DNA of 64,000 nt from Oscheius tipulae (taxonomy: Eukaryota > Nematoda > Chromadorea > Rhabditida > Rhabditidae): contig JASJZH010000001.1 in the NCBI GenBank assembly GCA_037178975.1, forward strand, positions 1,364,001 through 1,428,000. Reading direction: 5' to 3'. Below the pieces are notes generated by a model. That model ran no database searches and was not told where the DNA came from. It saw only the letters and a list, made by a program, of their open reading frames with translations. The translations under genes and the position numbers were made by a program. Below are positions 24,521-37,174 of the stretch, piece after piece (the first letter of the stretch is position 1; every line of letters starts with the position of its first letter).

Positions 24521-25429
24521 TCAGAAGAAGGTACTGAAGCCGACGAGACGATCGTTCATGGCGAATTCGGAGAGGTAACCAGTCTTTCCTTTCAGCTCAG
24601 AGTTCTCCTTTTCGACCAGGTTCAGTTGTTCAGTCACGAGGGTCACTGAAAAGGGCTGTTGGAAAACGAGATAGAGAAAAAGAGAGACAGAGGCGAAAGA
24701 TAACGCGACAAAGAGATCGAAAGACACTTACACTTGGTCTCCGTAGCGTATAGCTTCTTTCCAACTTCTCTGACGCGAGCCTTGTACTGGTCCACCTTTT
24801 CACCATCCTCCAGCTCCATTTGTGTCTGGGACTCTACGAATACCTGGGAAATTCGTGGGACCCGCTTGACATCGTACGTATAAGGATCCGACCATTTCGT
24901 GGTTGCTGCATCTTTTTGAAGAGGTCGTTCCAGCTCCACACATCGGGCTCTGATGAGGTCCTCCCTGTTCAGAGCAGCTGTGATCTCTCGCTCCTTTTGC
25001 TCTACCATGTCCTTGAAATATACGGCATGATTATTGGCACGTTTCAGCTCTTTCAAGAGATCGTCATCTGGAGAATGATGGGTTGAAACAGAGACATGGA
25101 TTCTCACTTTGACTCTCCAGCTCTCGAATGTAGGCGATAGCATCGACTTCACACTCTTCCAGGTCCTTCACCCTCGACAGGCAGTCGACCAGCTTCTTCT
25201 CAGCTACTTCCATCCTCGAGATGGATTGGATTTCTGCAACAACCATTGTGTTTTGAACAAAAAATGACTCACTCTCTTTGACTAGACAGTCACACTTTAA
25301 GTGGAGCTCTTCTTCTCGATGGAGCAGATCCAGAATCTGCTGTTCCTGTTCCCGAAGCTGCTTCTTCAGAACGTTGACCTCGGTCTCAACAGAGAGGGCG
25401 GAGATGATTCCGTTGACGAAAGCTTCCAT
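24521..25429 (-). CDS. Tropomyosin-like coiled-coil protein
   Basis: Predicted cytoplasmic alpha-helical coiled coil of 247 residues. Minus-strand exons are 25429-25273, 25233-25108, 25067-24732 and 24645-24521; all junctions keep frame. Heptads run through most of the length: LKKQLREQEQQILDLLHREE, VAEKKLVDCLSRVKDLEECE and YKARVREVGKKLYATETKL. The last resembles the YKxQIKTLxxxLKxAE region near the tropomyosin C-terminus. A non-helical insert (KWSDPYTYDVKRVPR) interrupts the coil, and the C-terminal helix ends without the tropomyosin overlap sequence. At 284 residues tropomyosin is longer, so this may be a divergent or different coiled-coil family. It is convergent with the GPCR, 162 bp apart stop to stop. 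Confidence 0.5.
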
Positions 25430-28340
25430 GGTGGATTCGATTGGAACTGAGCTGTGACTGATCTTGCTGCTTCCATAATAATCTTTGCTTTGCTTCCAGT
25501 AGAGGAACGCGACGCGATCCAGAAGAAGCGACTGAACATCGATTATTAACTTTGATATGACCTCAAGCCAAGGCTGAAGATATTAGATGACACGACTACT
25601 TGAGAATATAGGCCTTTCTTATGTGGCAGCTCAAAGAGACAGGATCTGTGGTGTGACACTCTGTCTCTACGAGTCTTAACAAGTAGCAGGCCTTTAATTG
25701 CCGGCTCACATGAAAACATTGGAGAGTCGGGAGGCGGTCCCCAGGGCCTCGGCGAAACAATGAATAGCCTGTTGACATATGCTTTTTGCTCGCTTAAAAC
25801 TGATTTGTTTTAGTCTCTCTATATTTCTGTCTCTGTCTCTCTGTCTCTCTGTCTCTCTGTCACTGTCTCTTTGTCTCTCTGTCCCTGTCTCTCTATCTGT
25901 CCCAAAGCTGACGTGTCTGGGAAGACCGGTGAGTCCCGATGGGATTCCCATTGAACGATGCTCTCTCATCCTTCGGCAGCTGTTCTTTTTCAATATGGCT
26001 TCTTCCAGTTAGTTTTCTCCACAAAGACATAGAGCTTTGAGCTATAAAAGACCAAATGACCATCAGGGAAAGTCTACCCAAGATATCAATTTCAAATCCC
26101 ATAAGCAGCTCCTTTTCCCGGAGCTGGTTAGGAAGCCAGGCCAAATAATGAGCGAGTACCTATCGTATCTACTTTCTCCATAGCAAGAATTATCATAATG
26201 TTCGGAAAGGACACCAAGGCTGGAGGGGGTGGGAATCCTTTGTTTCTCTATGGGGGAGGGCTATAATATTCAAGGAGGAAGGATCGTGTGTCTCCTCCCC
26301 ACACCTTTGCTGCGCTATTTACATATCCGGGTGTGAGCTAATGAAGAACATAGTTGACAGATATCTGAAAAGAGAGAGAGAGAGAGAGAGACAGAGAGAC
26401 TCTCAAACGAGTCGTTAGAGACTGATGCTTATTGGATAAAGGCGGAACCAGAGAGCAAATGATTTTTATCCAGACTTTGAAGAGACAGTAAGTCCTCTGC
26501 TTCTTTGTCTCCATGTCTCTCCTTCTCTCTCTGTCTTTCTCTGCCTTTCCTCCTCTCTCTCTCTCTCTCTCCCATTTTTGATTCCGCTCTCTGATCCTCC
26601 TGAATGTATCTCTCATATATTCCAGGGAGGCGTCATTCATTAAAGAGACGCCCAATTATTCTGTAGCGAACTCTGCTCCTAAGTGAACACCCATCCCCTT
26701 CGCACTCTCACAGATATTTGTCTTTTGGTAGTGGTGCAACCGGAGAAGAGTTTCTTCTGCAAACAGTCCATGACAAAGCTCCCTTGAATCCGCCTTCTCA
26801 AGTACTATACTATCCTCTCTCTCTATCGCTTACGTAGATTCTTTACGTGGATGCACACGTGATCATTCGGGGTTCAACATTGACTTTGATCCCCTACTCG
26901 AGTCGAGTAACTTTCCGCGCGACAATCCCATAAAAGTTGGGAGAAGAAACGGATGGAGTGCCGGGGGTAAACAACCGGTTCAGTCCTGCTTGGTTGCTCT
27001 TCCCTATCCCTCGATGTTTATCTCTCTAGGTCTCTTTTGATTCTTTGAATAACTCTGCCTGTGCCTGAACTATCCTACTGTCACAAGTTTAGATGTCATG
27101 TGAGCCTGATAGAGATGTGAGAGTACATGTCCGTACGACAGTCTTATCTCTGTTATAGAAGTCGACAGGGGATGAAATAGACAGCTGACTGGACAGATTG
27201 ACAAGACGAGAAGAGGATATGGGATAGGAAAACTGACAGAAAAATCTTATGAGGAGAGGTCTCAGAGAACTGACAGGATGAGGGGGTTCGGAAGTGACAT
27301 GATGGCAATGATAGTTGACTGATACAGAACATAGAATGACCGGTTGACAGGCAAATAACCACACGAGACAGGTGGAAAGTCTTGATAGGTGGGCAAGCTG
27401 GACCGTTATAACTTATAACTCCTTATAACTTCGTTTCTGTCTTTATCACCGCCAATTTATCCGTTCTCTTGCTTGAAATCCGATATGAAGTTAGGTGGTA
27501 CCAGCAGTTCACCTGGTTGCATTGTCGGAAGCACGAACATGACAAGCTAACCCAAGTCAACTGACACGATGACAAGTATAGAGTGACTGCGCCACTGGCA
27601 CAAGGACTCCTTACATCCCTATTCTTTGCTCCAGCAGTCAAAGACCAACTAACCTTTTGCTATCTGCAAAACTGTGACAATGCTCGCGATATATTCAATC
27701 TCCTCGGCAAGCACAAAAAGTTCAAAAGGCAATACATGTCAAACATCGAACCAGTATGTAAGCACCTGTTTGGTACATTCTGAAAAAGCGTCGTGTTCCA
27801 ATTGCTAGCCTTTGCTGTCCAATTAAAAGTCTAATTAAACAGAGAGAGACCTGTCGAACTCGCCATTGTTTCACTGTCATAGATCCGTTTACCTTCCACT
27901 CGCTCTCTGTCTCTTTTTCTGTTAGCTCATCGTTTCTCCGTGTCGCCCCGCGACTCTTCGGTCTCAAACGACCATGTTGACTGGCAGCCCCCTAATTGAA
28001 CTTTTCAATTCTCATTCCAATTATCCGGGGGAGCCTGAGGCAGGTGTTCTTTCATATTTTGCAGCTGTCCCAGTTTTCCAATTGATTCAGTTTTATGTTA
28101 ATCGTCCTTTTAGGTCGTCTTTGTCTCTCTGTTTTTCTCACTTCCTTATTTTGCCTGAAGGTGTCGCGCTATCTTATTCCTGGGATCTTCTCTGTCATGT
28201 GTCCTATAGAGAGAGAGTCAGCTAGACAACAATGAGGAACAATAGGGGTTCACGTTTTCTTGAAAGGACCAGTGACATCAGTGTGCGTGAAGTATTCTGT
28301 CTCTCTGTCTCTTTGTCTCTCTCAAATACTGTTCTTCCAG
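25430..28340. other. Gene-poor repeat-rich region
   Basis: This holds CT/GA microsatellite patches (25810-25900, 26370-26395, 26500-26570) and one coding-looking relic (27466-27783). No complete gene or RNA was recognised. Confidence 0.5.
27466..27783 (+). pseudogene. Coding-like relic, unrecognised
   Basis: One frame reads through about 105 codons with a single internal stop: EIRYEVRWYQQFTWLHCRK, then after the stop KDQLTFCYLQNCDNARDIF and KHKKFKRQYMSNIEPVCKHL. The composition looks like protein rather than simple sequence, but no family is recognised. It could be a gene fragment, a transposon relic, or two exons with an unseen junction. Confidence 0.3.
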
Positions 28341-28477
28341 ATGTACTCTCCAATCTCCCTCCCATCACCCCTAGTCACCCGTCGACGTCTACCTCCGACT
28401 CCCGTTGATGGTAGCCCCCATCCTACCCATCGTCGTCTCTGCGAAGTTCGGAGTGCCGTTCCGTTCGAGATGAGCAG
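28341..28477 (+). CDS. Candidate upstream first exon of the RGK GTPase
   Basis: After a perfect-looking acceptor (GTTCTTCCAG) an ATG opens 45 codons: MYSPISLPSPLVTRRRLPPT followed by PVDGSP and VRSAVPFEMS. A donor (GCAG, GTTGGT) ends it in phase 2. That phase fits exactly the extra 5' bases of the exon at 34815-34971, giving a continuous frame into the RGK N-terminus. The basic Arg/Ser/Pro-rich sequence suits RGK amino-terminal extensions. The intron would be 6.3 kb. Chance phase agreement is one in three, so this is tentative. Confidence 0.33.
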
Positions 28478-28784
28478 GTTGGTCTCTTTAGCTCAGGATC
28501 ACGAGAAGTGTCTCGTTTACTTTTCTTTCTCTCGTTAAAACAGCATGAAGAGTATACGTTGTCTCCTCTTTCATGTATCAGTTGTTATTTACCACGAAGT
28601 AGAGAGTGTGGGTGAGACTGGGTAGGGAGTTTACGTTGGCAACAATAACAGTGAGAGAGACACCAGCTGCCTCAGGGTTGGTAGTGGGTGTCTTCTGGTC
28701 TCATCCCTTTCTTACCATACTACTTTTGACTCTATTCATAGCATGTTTCCGCCTTGACATAAATTTATAGCCGTTCCAACATGT

Positions 28785-29110
28785 GAATGACCGATCTCGG
28801 CTTCATACCAAAGTTTCAGCTGCTAGAAGTAACAAATATGGAGCTTTAATGGGCTTATTTAATGTCATTTTGGAGCTTATGAAGTAACAATAACGATGAA
28901 ATAACTGTCCAGGGCCGACACCCTCATCAGACGAAATAAACATTTTAGTGTAGCGCGCGTCTGACAATATCAGTGCGCCAGGGTGCTACTGCAATTTCTC
29001 CGTTTCTACTGCGATTTGCATGTCCAAAATGGAAATTCCCAGCTTTTTGATGCCCTGCAAAATTATAGAGCAGATTAAGGGCTACAACAGGAAGGTTGTA
29101 AATGATGTTT
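28785..29110 (+). repeat. Interspersed repeat family R1, copy 2
   Basis: Same order of blocks as 18840-19130: ACCAAAGTTTCAGCTGCTAG, TAATGGGCTTATTTAATGTC, a GC-rich AGCGCGCGTCTGAC block, CTACTGCGATTTGCATGTCC and TTGATGCCCTGCAAAATTAT. It is followed at 29150-29220 by a minus-strand tRNA-like segment. Confidence 0.65.
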
Positions 29111-29597
29111 TGGGCCCGAAAAAAAATGAAAAAAAAAACAAGTTCTAAGCTCGAAAAATCGAACCAGAGACATGTGCGTGAGAGACCGGAGACCATAAGG
29201 GCAAAACGGCGCTCAACATGAGTAAAATATTGGTAAAGATAGGCAACATTTTAGTTTATCAATGCTTGAAATACGAAATTTTTTTATAAGGATGTCAAGC
29301 CTCTTCTATGCTTCAATCGCTCTCAGTAGGGTGTCACTGTCTCTCTGTCTCTCTGCCTCGCTGTCACATTCTGATCACCAAGCTAGAGATCGCTTCTCGA
29401 TCGCCTGACCCTTGGTGTTACATTACATGACCACTGTTTTTCTAGTCTACTGTTTCTCTGTTTTCTTTTCGTGTTAAACACTCATGTCATTCCCCGCCAA
29501 AAATGCAAGGAATTGTGTTTTCATAGTGCACTCTCTTGACTACCAGCTGATCCCAAAAATATCTCCGCCTGATCTATTCTTGTTGCTAGCAGCTGTC

Positions 29598-29635
<38 letters not shown>

Positions 29636-32600
29636 GTACTCATCTTCTTCCGGTCGTCATCTCGACATTATCACCCAGTTCCCAATTGTTTGTCAGCTTC
29701 TCCTCAGGCTGTAATACTACTAGTTCGGTTTAAGATTGTGTCAAAGAGCTTGCCGACTTTACAACTCTTCCCTCCTCGGGCTCGCATGAAAGGCCACTAC
29801 TAAGTGACCGACAAGTTTCTTTTGAGAGCAGAGAGTCAGCTGGACATCGGGCATACACAACATGGAAGTCCAGTCTTATCTTTCAACTCCTCTAGGTCCG
29901 GTCTCTCCCTCTGTCTCTTTGTCTTTCTGTCTCTCTCTGTCTCTTGTCTTTGAACGCCTATCTATTTGAGAGTGCTCGTCTGTCTCCCACGGGAAGAGGC
30001 TTTTTTGGTCTATGGATCTCGTCGGACCAGAGAAATCCTATTTCCGATGAAGAAGGTTCGAGGCTCATTAGGTAGTCTCCAATCTGGGAGAGTCTGCCTG
30101 TCTCTGTCTCTCTGCCTGTCTATCTCTGTCTCTCTGTTTCTCTGTCTATTTGTCTATGTGTCTCTTCGTCTCTATGTCTCTCTGCCTCTCCTTCATTCTC
30201 TATCCACATTCAACAGAAAAACTGAAATTATTGCCTCCATCGGATGTTTACCATCTCATTACTCTATTCGTGCTCTCTCACAAAAGGCCGGCAACAATCA
30301 ACAATTCTTTTCTCACAAGCCTTACGTCGCAGTCTTTTCACGTTGTCGTCGCCTGTCTGAATTGTCTATCAGCTGCCCGTGAGAATTCGGCGCATTTTCC
30401 TTATTCGACTCTTGGTTCCCATGACAATTCACATGTTCCTTCATTTGTTTATCCTTCTCCTTGAAAATGGTAATAGAGCAGTCGAGTGGTTACGTAGATA
30501 GGGAGAGAGAGACTGAGACTGAGACTCTTGACTACAGATATCCATCGGGAAGTCTTTAGCGCTGTTCCGTTGTTTCAGATCGAATTTCCTCATGTCCTGC
30601 AGTTCCTCTCCCTCTTTAGTTTCATGACTTATCACCGAAGGAACATCTCTAGAGAAAGAGAAGAAACTAATGCAATCACCGAGGGCTCCGCAAGCTTAAT
30701 TGTGTCCTTAGTGTGTCATTCCCACGATGCGGACAGGGACCGGAAATGGGAAGATCTCGAGTCGGGTGCAACCCGACCTCCCTGAGATGTTTAATTCGAG
30801 AGAGAGGCAGCTGTCTCTGTCTCAATCTCCTTGGACAGAGAGTAATCCTGTTCCATCTCGCTTCGTTAACTTCCAAAAGAATCCGATGTTCAGTTACTTT
30901 GATTTGCAGAGAGCAGAAGATTTAATGTCGCTGCTCCGCGAATAGCTATCCACTTGTATCTGCTTATAGGTCTTTCAAAGCCTCGTCGACAGCTTGCTTC
31001 AATAGCACGGTGGCAAGTGGCGCGCTTTTCGTTCTTTTCACGTTGTCATCTCGGGGTTCGAATCCCGGACTTGCAATTTTCAATTTTTTTTTATCAAGAA
31101 GATAGCAGTTCTGGACGTTTAGGAAGCCTCAGAATATCACGCGAAGCCTGCGGAAACTTGTGAAAAGACTAGAAGTCAACTGAACAGCTGAGTTCTGTAC
31201 TAGTCTCTGCTCATTACTCTCTTGACTATAGCCATCTCCCATATCACTTTTCACATTGTACTGAAGTGCTTTTTGTCTCCGCGAGGCCTGAAAACGACTG
31301 CACAAACGACACTAGTAGGCGGGCCCTGAGGGCGTCAAGTCAGTCGTACCTGTCCATCATCCGGGCACCTTATGCTCTTTTTCGTATAGAGAACACAACA
31401 TAGCTACTGAGCAAACCTTTGCTCTAACTCACTCTCTCCCACACTCTCTGCCTCTCTCTGAACTTTTCCTGGTTTTCTCTGTCTCTCTTCCTTTCCCTTC
31501 CAAAATGGCCCAATTTGACGACGCGCGTCGTCTTCACACGGAACTGGGACATTGTTAGCGTAGACATGTGTCCGACACGCGCCTTCAACCTTATTGCTCC
31601 GAGTAATAATCTGTTCAGTCAGACTCGAAAAACCGTGCATTGTTTCGAGGTGTCTCTCAGTTTTCATTCCCTTGCTGACCAAAATGTGACTAATCAACCT
31701 CTTCTCCCAAGAAAAACAAGTTGACACCGCGCTTGTTTTGTCCTTATCCGATCCTTGAAACTTTGAATAACTCTCTCTCTCTCTTTGGCCCTTTAGGGCA
31801 CGACGGGTTCCCAGGGATCCTTTTTAGCGGGTGCGTCTCGTAAACACTCACTGAGAGAGTGAGAGTGACCATCTGATTCGTTCCAGATGTTCTGACACAC
31901 CCTCTCTTTCTCACTTTCACACCCTAGGCTCCCATTAGTTCACTAGTCTCCATCTGTGTTCTGTTTGTATAGTCCAAGAGAGTTGGCACGTGACGCACAA
32001 ATTTTGCCACCCCGGTTCGACCACCTAATTGGGGACCCTACTCTCCTGACAAATCCAATTTACAGGTGCAGGCTGAGCATCTTTTTATAGCCCCCTTTTC
32101 CGGAAATTATCATCTTTTCCTGGAAAGGTGAAAGTAACCTCAATCTCAAGAGAGATAGGCGTGTTTGTTCAGTCGGCCTGCCATTTTCATAAGTTCTGTT
32201 TAGGGAGCTGTCTTTTCCATAAAGTGACCGAAAGTCTCTGTCTCTGTCTGTCTCTGTTTCTCAAGTGCTTCCCAAAGGACTCTAGACTCTCCGACTTGAA
32301 CTCTCGACCCGGCAGCTGTCTACCGCTGTAAGATCACAATCATATGAGAGAGTACATGTTTTGGGGTGGGCTCCCCACCACGAACCAATATTTGTTTTTA
32401 ATTTCCGTGTTTGGAGACCATCAACAGAGTTCTAGTCGAAAACAATCCCTCGAAAAAGAAGACTCTGTTGACCCGAGATACCTTCTTTTTTTCCAGAGAA
32501 AGATTCCCGTCACATATTTCCCTCCCAGAGTGACTGGTCGCTGTCCAATTAGCCGCATCTGAAAAACACGGCTCCCCGTTGGAAAACAGAGAATATTCTC

Positions 32601-32878
32601 GAGACTGTATGTTGACAGGGAAACTGATGTCATTTTCCCCCTCACACCGTAGCACCCTCTTGACAGTCGGACACTTGGAAAGCAGTTTCCCCCTTCCCCT
32701 CATTTGTCTCTCACTCGAACAAGTAACTATTTTTACACAGTAGGGCACTGTTTTTGCACTGTATTTACTGTGTCAGGTCAATGTTTTCCGAATCCGCCCA
32801 CATCCCCTTGCCAACGGGTCTCTTTGTCTGACCTGGATTGTAGCATCCCTGTGCAAACCCAATCTTTTCTGCAGCTAT

Positions 32879-33225
32879 GTAAAGCATCAAAACAGTCAAA
32901 AATTAGTGTTTAGCCATGAAAAAGGAGGTGAATAGACGCCGCGCCACGGATTTCCTAGAGCTTTTGGTAAACCTATTTCGGACCTATTTCTGGCTCAAAA
33001 ATATATTTTTCGAATTTTTGGCGTTCTACAATTGTAGCCCTTAATCTGTTTTACAATTTTGCTGTTCATCAATACGCTTTAAAACGCCGTCTTCGACCCG
33101 AAATGTGCGGCTGACTCTTTACCGTAGCAGGAGCCCCCTCGGCGCGTGCTTGCACTGTTCAAAGATGATTTCATAATTTTTTTTCAGCCTAAGAGCGTAA
33201 AGCATCAAAACAGTGAAAAATTAGC
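32879..33225 (+). repeat. Direct repeats flanking R1-like sequence
   Basis: TAAAGCATCAAAACAGT followed by AAAAATTAG occurs at 32879-32908 and again at 33198-33226, about 318 bp apart. The DNA between them includes GTTCTACAATTGTAGCCCTT, which matches the core of the R1-type repeats, and a GC-rich CCCTCGGCGCGTGC block. This may be one element with long terminal direct repeats or two tandem fragments. Confidence 0.45.
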
Positions 33226-34814
33226 CAAAATGACACCTAACATAACAGGGACATAGTTATTTTATAGACTTTCATGCCACCCGAAATGGGTATGTTTTTT
33301 GCTAGAAAAAGACATTTTGGCGCACTGTTCATAAAATTATCAAAATTTAGGAAAGATAAAATATGTGCATACTATTGCATTTAAGCAGACCGCAAACTTT
33401 TGTCATGACAGCTGTCCAAATACTTTAGAAGGGGTCGCGATCAGCAAGAAAAAAGGGTGGCGCGGGAGCAAATGTGTCAAGCCTTCAACAACAATATTTT
33501 GTCACACACTCTGAACACTTCTTCAGTTTCGTCGGTTGACAAGTTTTTACATAAAGAGCTTCTCCTCTTACCCCAAACTAGACGAAAACAGCAGAGAGAG
33601 AATCAGTCTGTCGGCTGACAGAGTTGGGGAGAGGTGTCGGTCTGACTCTCTCATTGGAACTTGCCAACTGTTTCTGTTAGACTCTCTGTCTCCCTGTCAC
33701 GCTGTGTCTCTATGTCTCTGTCTTCCTGTCTTTCTGTCTCTCTGTATCTTTGTATTTCTGTATTCCTGTATTCCTGTCTCATTATCTCTCTGATAAACCT
33801 GTGGTCTGATGTGGTAGAAGACGACACCATAGTAGCGAAGAACTGTCGACAGTGAATTCTTGTCAAGTGACGGGATATGACTAGACATGTCATTTTCTGT
33901 CAACTCTTACATTTCGAATTTAATTTGTTCTCATTTATTTGTCTGTTCTACTGTGCTCCTAAGCTGTCTTGTCGCTTCTACTATTCCTAAAGTAAGTCTA
34001 CTAGGTTACTGTCTCTCTATCTCTTCGTTTATTTCTATGTCTCTCTGTCAAACTTTGCAAGTCTCTGTCTCATGCCATAGATCAGACTTTGAATGACCGA
34101 ACACACAGAAACTTATTCAGCAGAGTCAGAGAAAGTGATGCCTCATTTTCATCCAAAGGACAACCTTTAGATAAAGGTCGTTCCTTCGGATTAGCAGTCT
34201 CTGTCTCGCTCCCTTCTCCTAATGAAGTCGAATCATTAAAACTCAAACTTCGGCGATTTCTAAATTTAGCCGGGCTGTTGTTTCGTAATAATTGAGAGCA
34301 AATGTCCCTCATTTCCTATTCGGCGTGAGTACTCTCAGCCGCTGCAACTGCTGCTGTTGCTCCTTTCGAAAGCCGTTTTTGCGTCATTTGTAGTTCTTTG
34401 GAAGCTATTGTTAGGAGAGGACTGCGTCACCGGCCCGAGTTATGGCCCGCCCCGAAATACACTTTGTTTTATTAGGGTCTAGACCTCTCCTGCCATCCTG
34501 TCCCTCTGTCTCTTTGTCTCTTCGTCTCTCTCAGTTTCTCCATTTGTCTGTCTCGCTGTCTTTCTGTCTCCAGCTGTCCGTCCCATTTGTCAGCTAGTGA
34601 CCACTATAATTGCGGTCAGCTGGCCGCCCTGACTCATCGCGCACACCCACAGAGTACTTCACGCCACTCACATAAAGCTCAGCAGCTCCCACGCCGAGGT
34701 CACTCAGTGCGCGGGAAACCAAAATTGTGTCTTTTAATTGTATCAATGCCATCCAATCCGCTGCTTTGCTCTCCCCCTTCCTGGTTCTTATTTTTCCTGA
34801 TCCCCCCATTTCAG

Positions 34815-36933
34815 TCCACTACTCGCAGCACCAATGCGTCAACCACTACGCTCACAGTCCTTTAAACATCGTCCCAAGCCCTTGGTCGAGGTCAAAAGAA
34901 GTGCCTTGGAAGATGTCTGTGTGGAGAGGAGACGATCCACCCCCACCGTATCAAGAAGATGCAGTCTTCAGGTAAGAGAACTCCGGTAGCGCCTTGCGTT
35001 ATTCCACTGTTACTGGGTCAAGGTGTCAATTTTGGCTTTGCGATATTGTAGAAAGTATGTATGGCACAATTTTGCTGAACATTGCAGACTGTTCGAGGGT
35101 CCCAATAATAAGAAGAAAATGCAGCTCTTGGAGCATCAATACTCAAAAGACGCTTTAGCACTATGAATTCTCCCACTATCTGGGCGAAATCTTGCCTTTG
35201 TGGCCTAGTGGCTAAGTATCCTGACTTTGGTTCAGAGGCCACGGGATCGAAATCTTTCAGCATCTCTCTTTCACGTTTTTGATTTTAAGTGTCGTGATGT
35301 TCCACAAAGTTGTAGCTCTTGACCAGCCCTATACGTTCATAGAACATCTCAGAGCTCTTAACTGCTTCCCTGTCCCCGATAAATGTGATCAAAAATAGGA
35401 TAATTATAAGTTGACGCCTATAGCTTTTGACGGGAGCCCCCATTATCCAGAGACCTTCATTATTTTCCAGAGAGGCAGGCTGATGGAACGGACCGACGTC
35501 TGGCCAGAGGCCCGAGTCGCCTCAGAAGCCGAGGAACGATTCCTCAAGCTCCCTGACGCCGATGACTACACCCGTGTTCGACAGATCAGCATCGACAAGA
35601 AGGGAGCTGTCGTGAGTCGTGGGGACAGTTTCCGCAGGAAGAAGACTACCAAATGTGAGTTGACCATCAGTCTTCTTGACCGAGAGCTCATTCTAGTCGC
35701 GATGGACAAGAGTCCATCTCCATACATCACCTCTGGATCCGATTCGGCTCGTGGCAGCCGAAGCGGCAGTCCTTCGTCAAGCGACGATGGACTGGTGAGG
35801 GATTTCAGTTCGGTGGAGAGTGGAGTCCCAGCCGGAACCAGTCATAACTCTTATAAGGTAAGGAGAGAAAGAGAGAGAGAGAGAGAAAGAGAAAGAGAGA
35901 GAGAGAGAGAAAAAGAGAGAGAGAGAGAGAGAGAGAGAAAAAGAGACAGTTCAATAAGGGAGTTTCAGATCTACGTTGTTGGAGATACCGGAACCGGAAA
36001 GAGTTCTCTCATTGCCCAACTGATTACCTCCGAGTACAGGAACGCGTTTGCTGATGAGATTCGTAAGTTCTCTCATTCTCTCTCCACCCATCTAATAGGA
36101 TCTAATGATCTCCCCAGGGCCCTCCTAATCTCCCAGCTATGTCCCGCTGACTCTTAATTGGCTCGAACTCCCAAGTCAATCCAATACTTTCAGAAGACTA
36201 CGAGAACACAGTCTCGATCTGCATCGGTGGCCAAGAATGTGACCTGAACTTCTTTGAGCACGATCTCTCTGATCCCACTTGGCTTCAAACCGACATTCAG
36301 TCCTTTGTCGTCGTGTACAGCATTGACAGTCGCGGCTCCTGGAAACAAGCACTGAATGCTGTGGAAATGGCCAGAAACAATCCGAGAACAATGCATATCC
36401 CGATTCTGGTGGCTGGGAACAAGATTGACCTGGAGAGGAAAAGGACTGTCACGAAGAATGGTGAGTGACAGTGACAGTGATCGTGACAGTTATAGTGACA
36501 CTATCTTATGAATGAATCCATTTCAGAAGTCCGAGCAGCTGCTGCCCAATACGGCTTCGAGCAGTTTGAGATCTCTGTGGCTCTGAACCACGATGTCGAT
36601 GAACTTTTGGTCGGATTGGTAGCCGAGATCCAGGAAGCCTTCTCCCCGAGACATGACATGATCACGGTGAGTTACTGTCTCTCTATTTCTCTGTATCTTT
36701 GTATCTCTGTCCCTCTGTCCCTTTGTCCCTCTCATCTAACCATGAATTTTCAGCCCACTCCAGCTCGTGTCGAAGACGATTTCCACGCGGCCATTCGTCG
36801 CTACTCTATGAGGAAGAAGAAAGAGGTTCCAGCTGAGCTGGCCCCGGGCAAATGCTCCGCACTGTCTCCGGCGGGTCTTTTCAACAAGTTGAAAAACTGG
36901 CGACGCGGGTCGATCCCTCGAATTCAGACTTAG
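34815..36933 (+). CDS. RGK-family small GTPase (GEM/RAD/REM type)
   Basis: RGK proteins are atypical Ras-like GTPases that dampen voltage-gated calcium channels and bind 14-3-3 and calmodulin. Exons: 34815-34971 (ATG at 34834), 35471-35654, 35697-35857, 35969-36062, 36194-36460, 36527-36666, 36754-36933; 387 residues from that ATG. The long basic/Ser-rich N-terminus (ERRRSTPTVSRRCSLQ) is typical. The G domain has G1 VVGDTGTGKSSL, a non-canonical switch II (FFEHDLSDPTW instead of DxxGQE), SFVVVYSIDSRGSWKQA and G4 AGNKIDLERKR. The tail (LFNKLKNWRRGSIPR) is basic and carries no CaaX box and no clear RGK C-7 cysteine motif. Loss of DxxG is normal for RGK. Intron 3 is a GA-rich polypurine tract. 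A further 5' exon at 28341-28477 is possible. Confidence 0.85.
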
Positions 36934-37008
36934 AGATGAAAAAAACGACTTTGAATGAATGAGTATGTAGAGATATTTTCTGGTCATGACTGTACACACC
37001 ACGCGCAT

Positions 37009-37014
37009 CATAAT
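37009..37014 (+). terminator. Probable polyadenylation signal of the RGK gene
   Basis: AATAAA in CATAATAAACAATT, about 76 bp after the TAG stop at 36931. The MPST-like gene begins 160 bp further on, on the same strand. Confidence 0.55.
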
Positions 37015-37174
37015 AAACAATTATGTATCATGGGTTTGGAGATTGAGAGACAGACAGACGGAGCCATTGCTGTATCCCACACAGCCATTTCATGGCCAGT
37101 CCCATTGCCCTATCTTATCACTCCCTGCCATTGTTCCTGCTCTCTCACGCCTGCCCTTCTAGCCCTGCACAAAA

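Larger units (their letters stand above)
28478..34814. other. Long repeat-rich interval, possibly an RGK intron
   Basis: TCTCTGTC-type simple sequence recurs at 29600-29635, 29900-29945, 30090-30190, 33680-33780 and 34500-34575. There are also R1 repeat copy 2, a tRNA-like B-box segment at 31050-31073 (GGGGTTCGAATCCCGG) and direct repeats at 32879-33225. No complete gene was found. Confidence 0.5.

Noticed and set aside
24422-24649. Plus-strand frame starting MEEWKRQLLESEEGTE
   Set aside because: It is antisense to the last exon of the tropomyosin-like gene and lacks family features or splice support.
30727-30945. 72-codon open frame ending LMSLLRE
   Set aside because: No splice or start context and no family; other frames on both strands are equally open here.
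31015-31075. Possible tRNA gene around a perfect-looking GGTTCGAATCC B box
   Set aside because: The 5' half does not give a matching acceptor stem or a convincing anticodon arm; it looks like a SINE or tRNA remnant.
35195-35260. Possible tRNA gene with GGCCTAGTGGCTAAG A-box-like sequence
   Set aside because: The T-arm (GGGATCGAAATC) is imperfect and no acceptor stem closes it.
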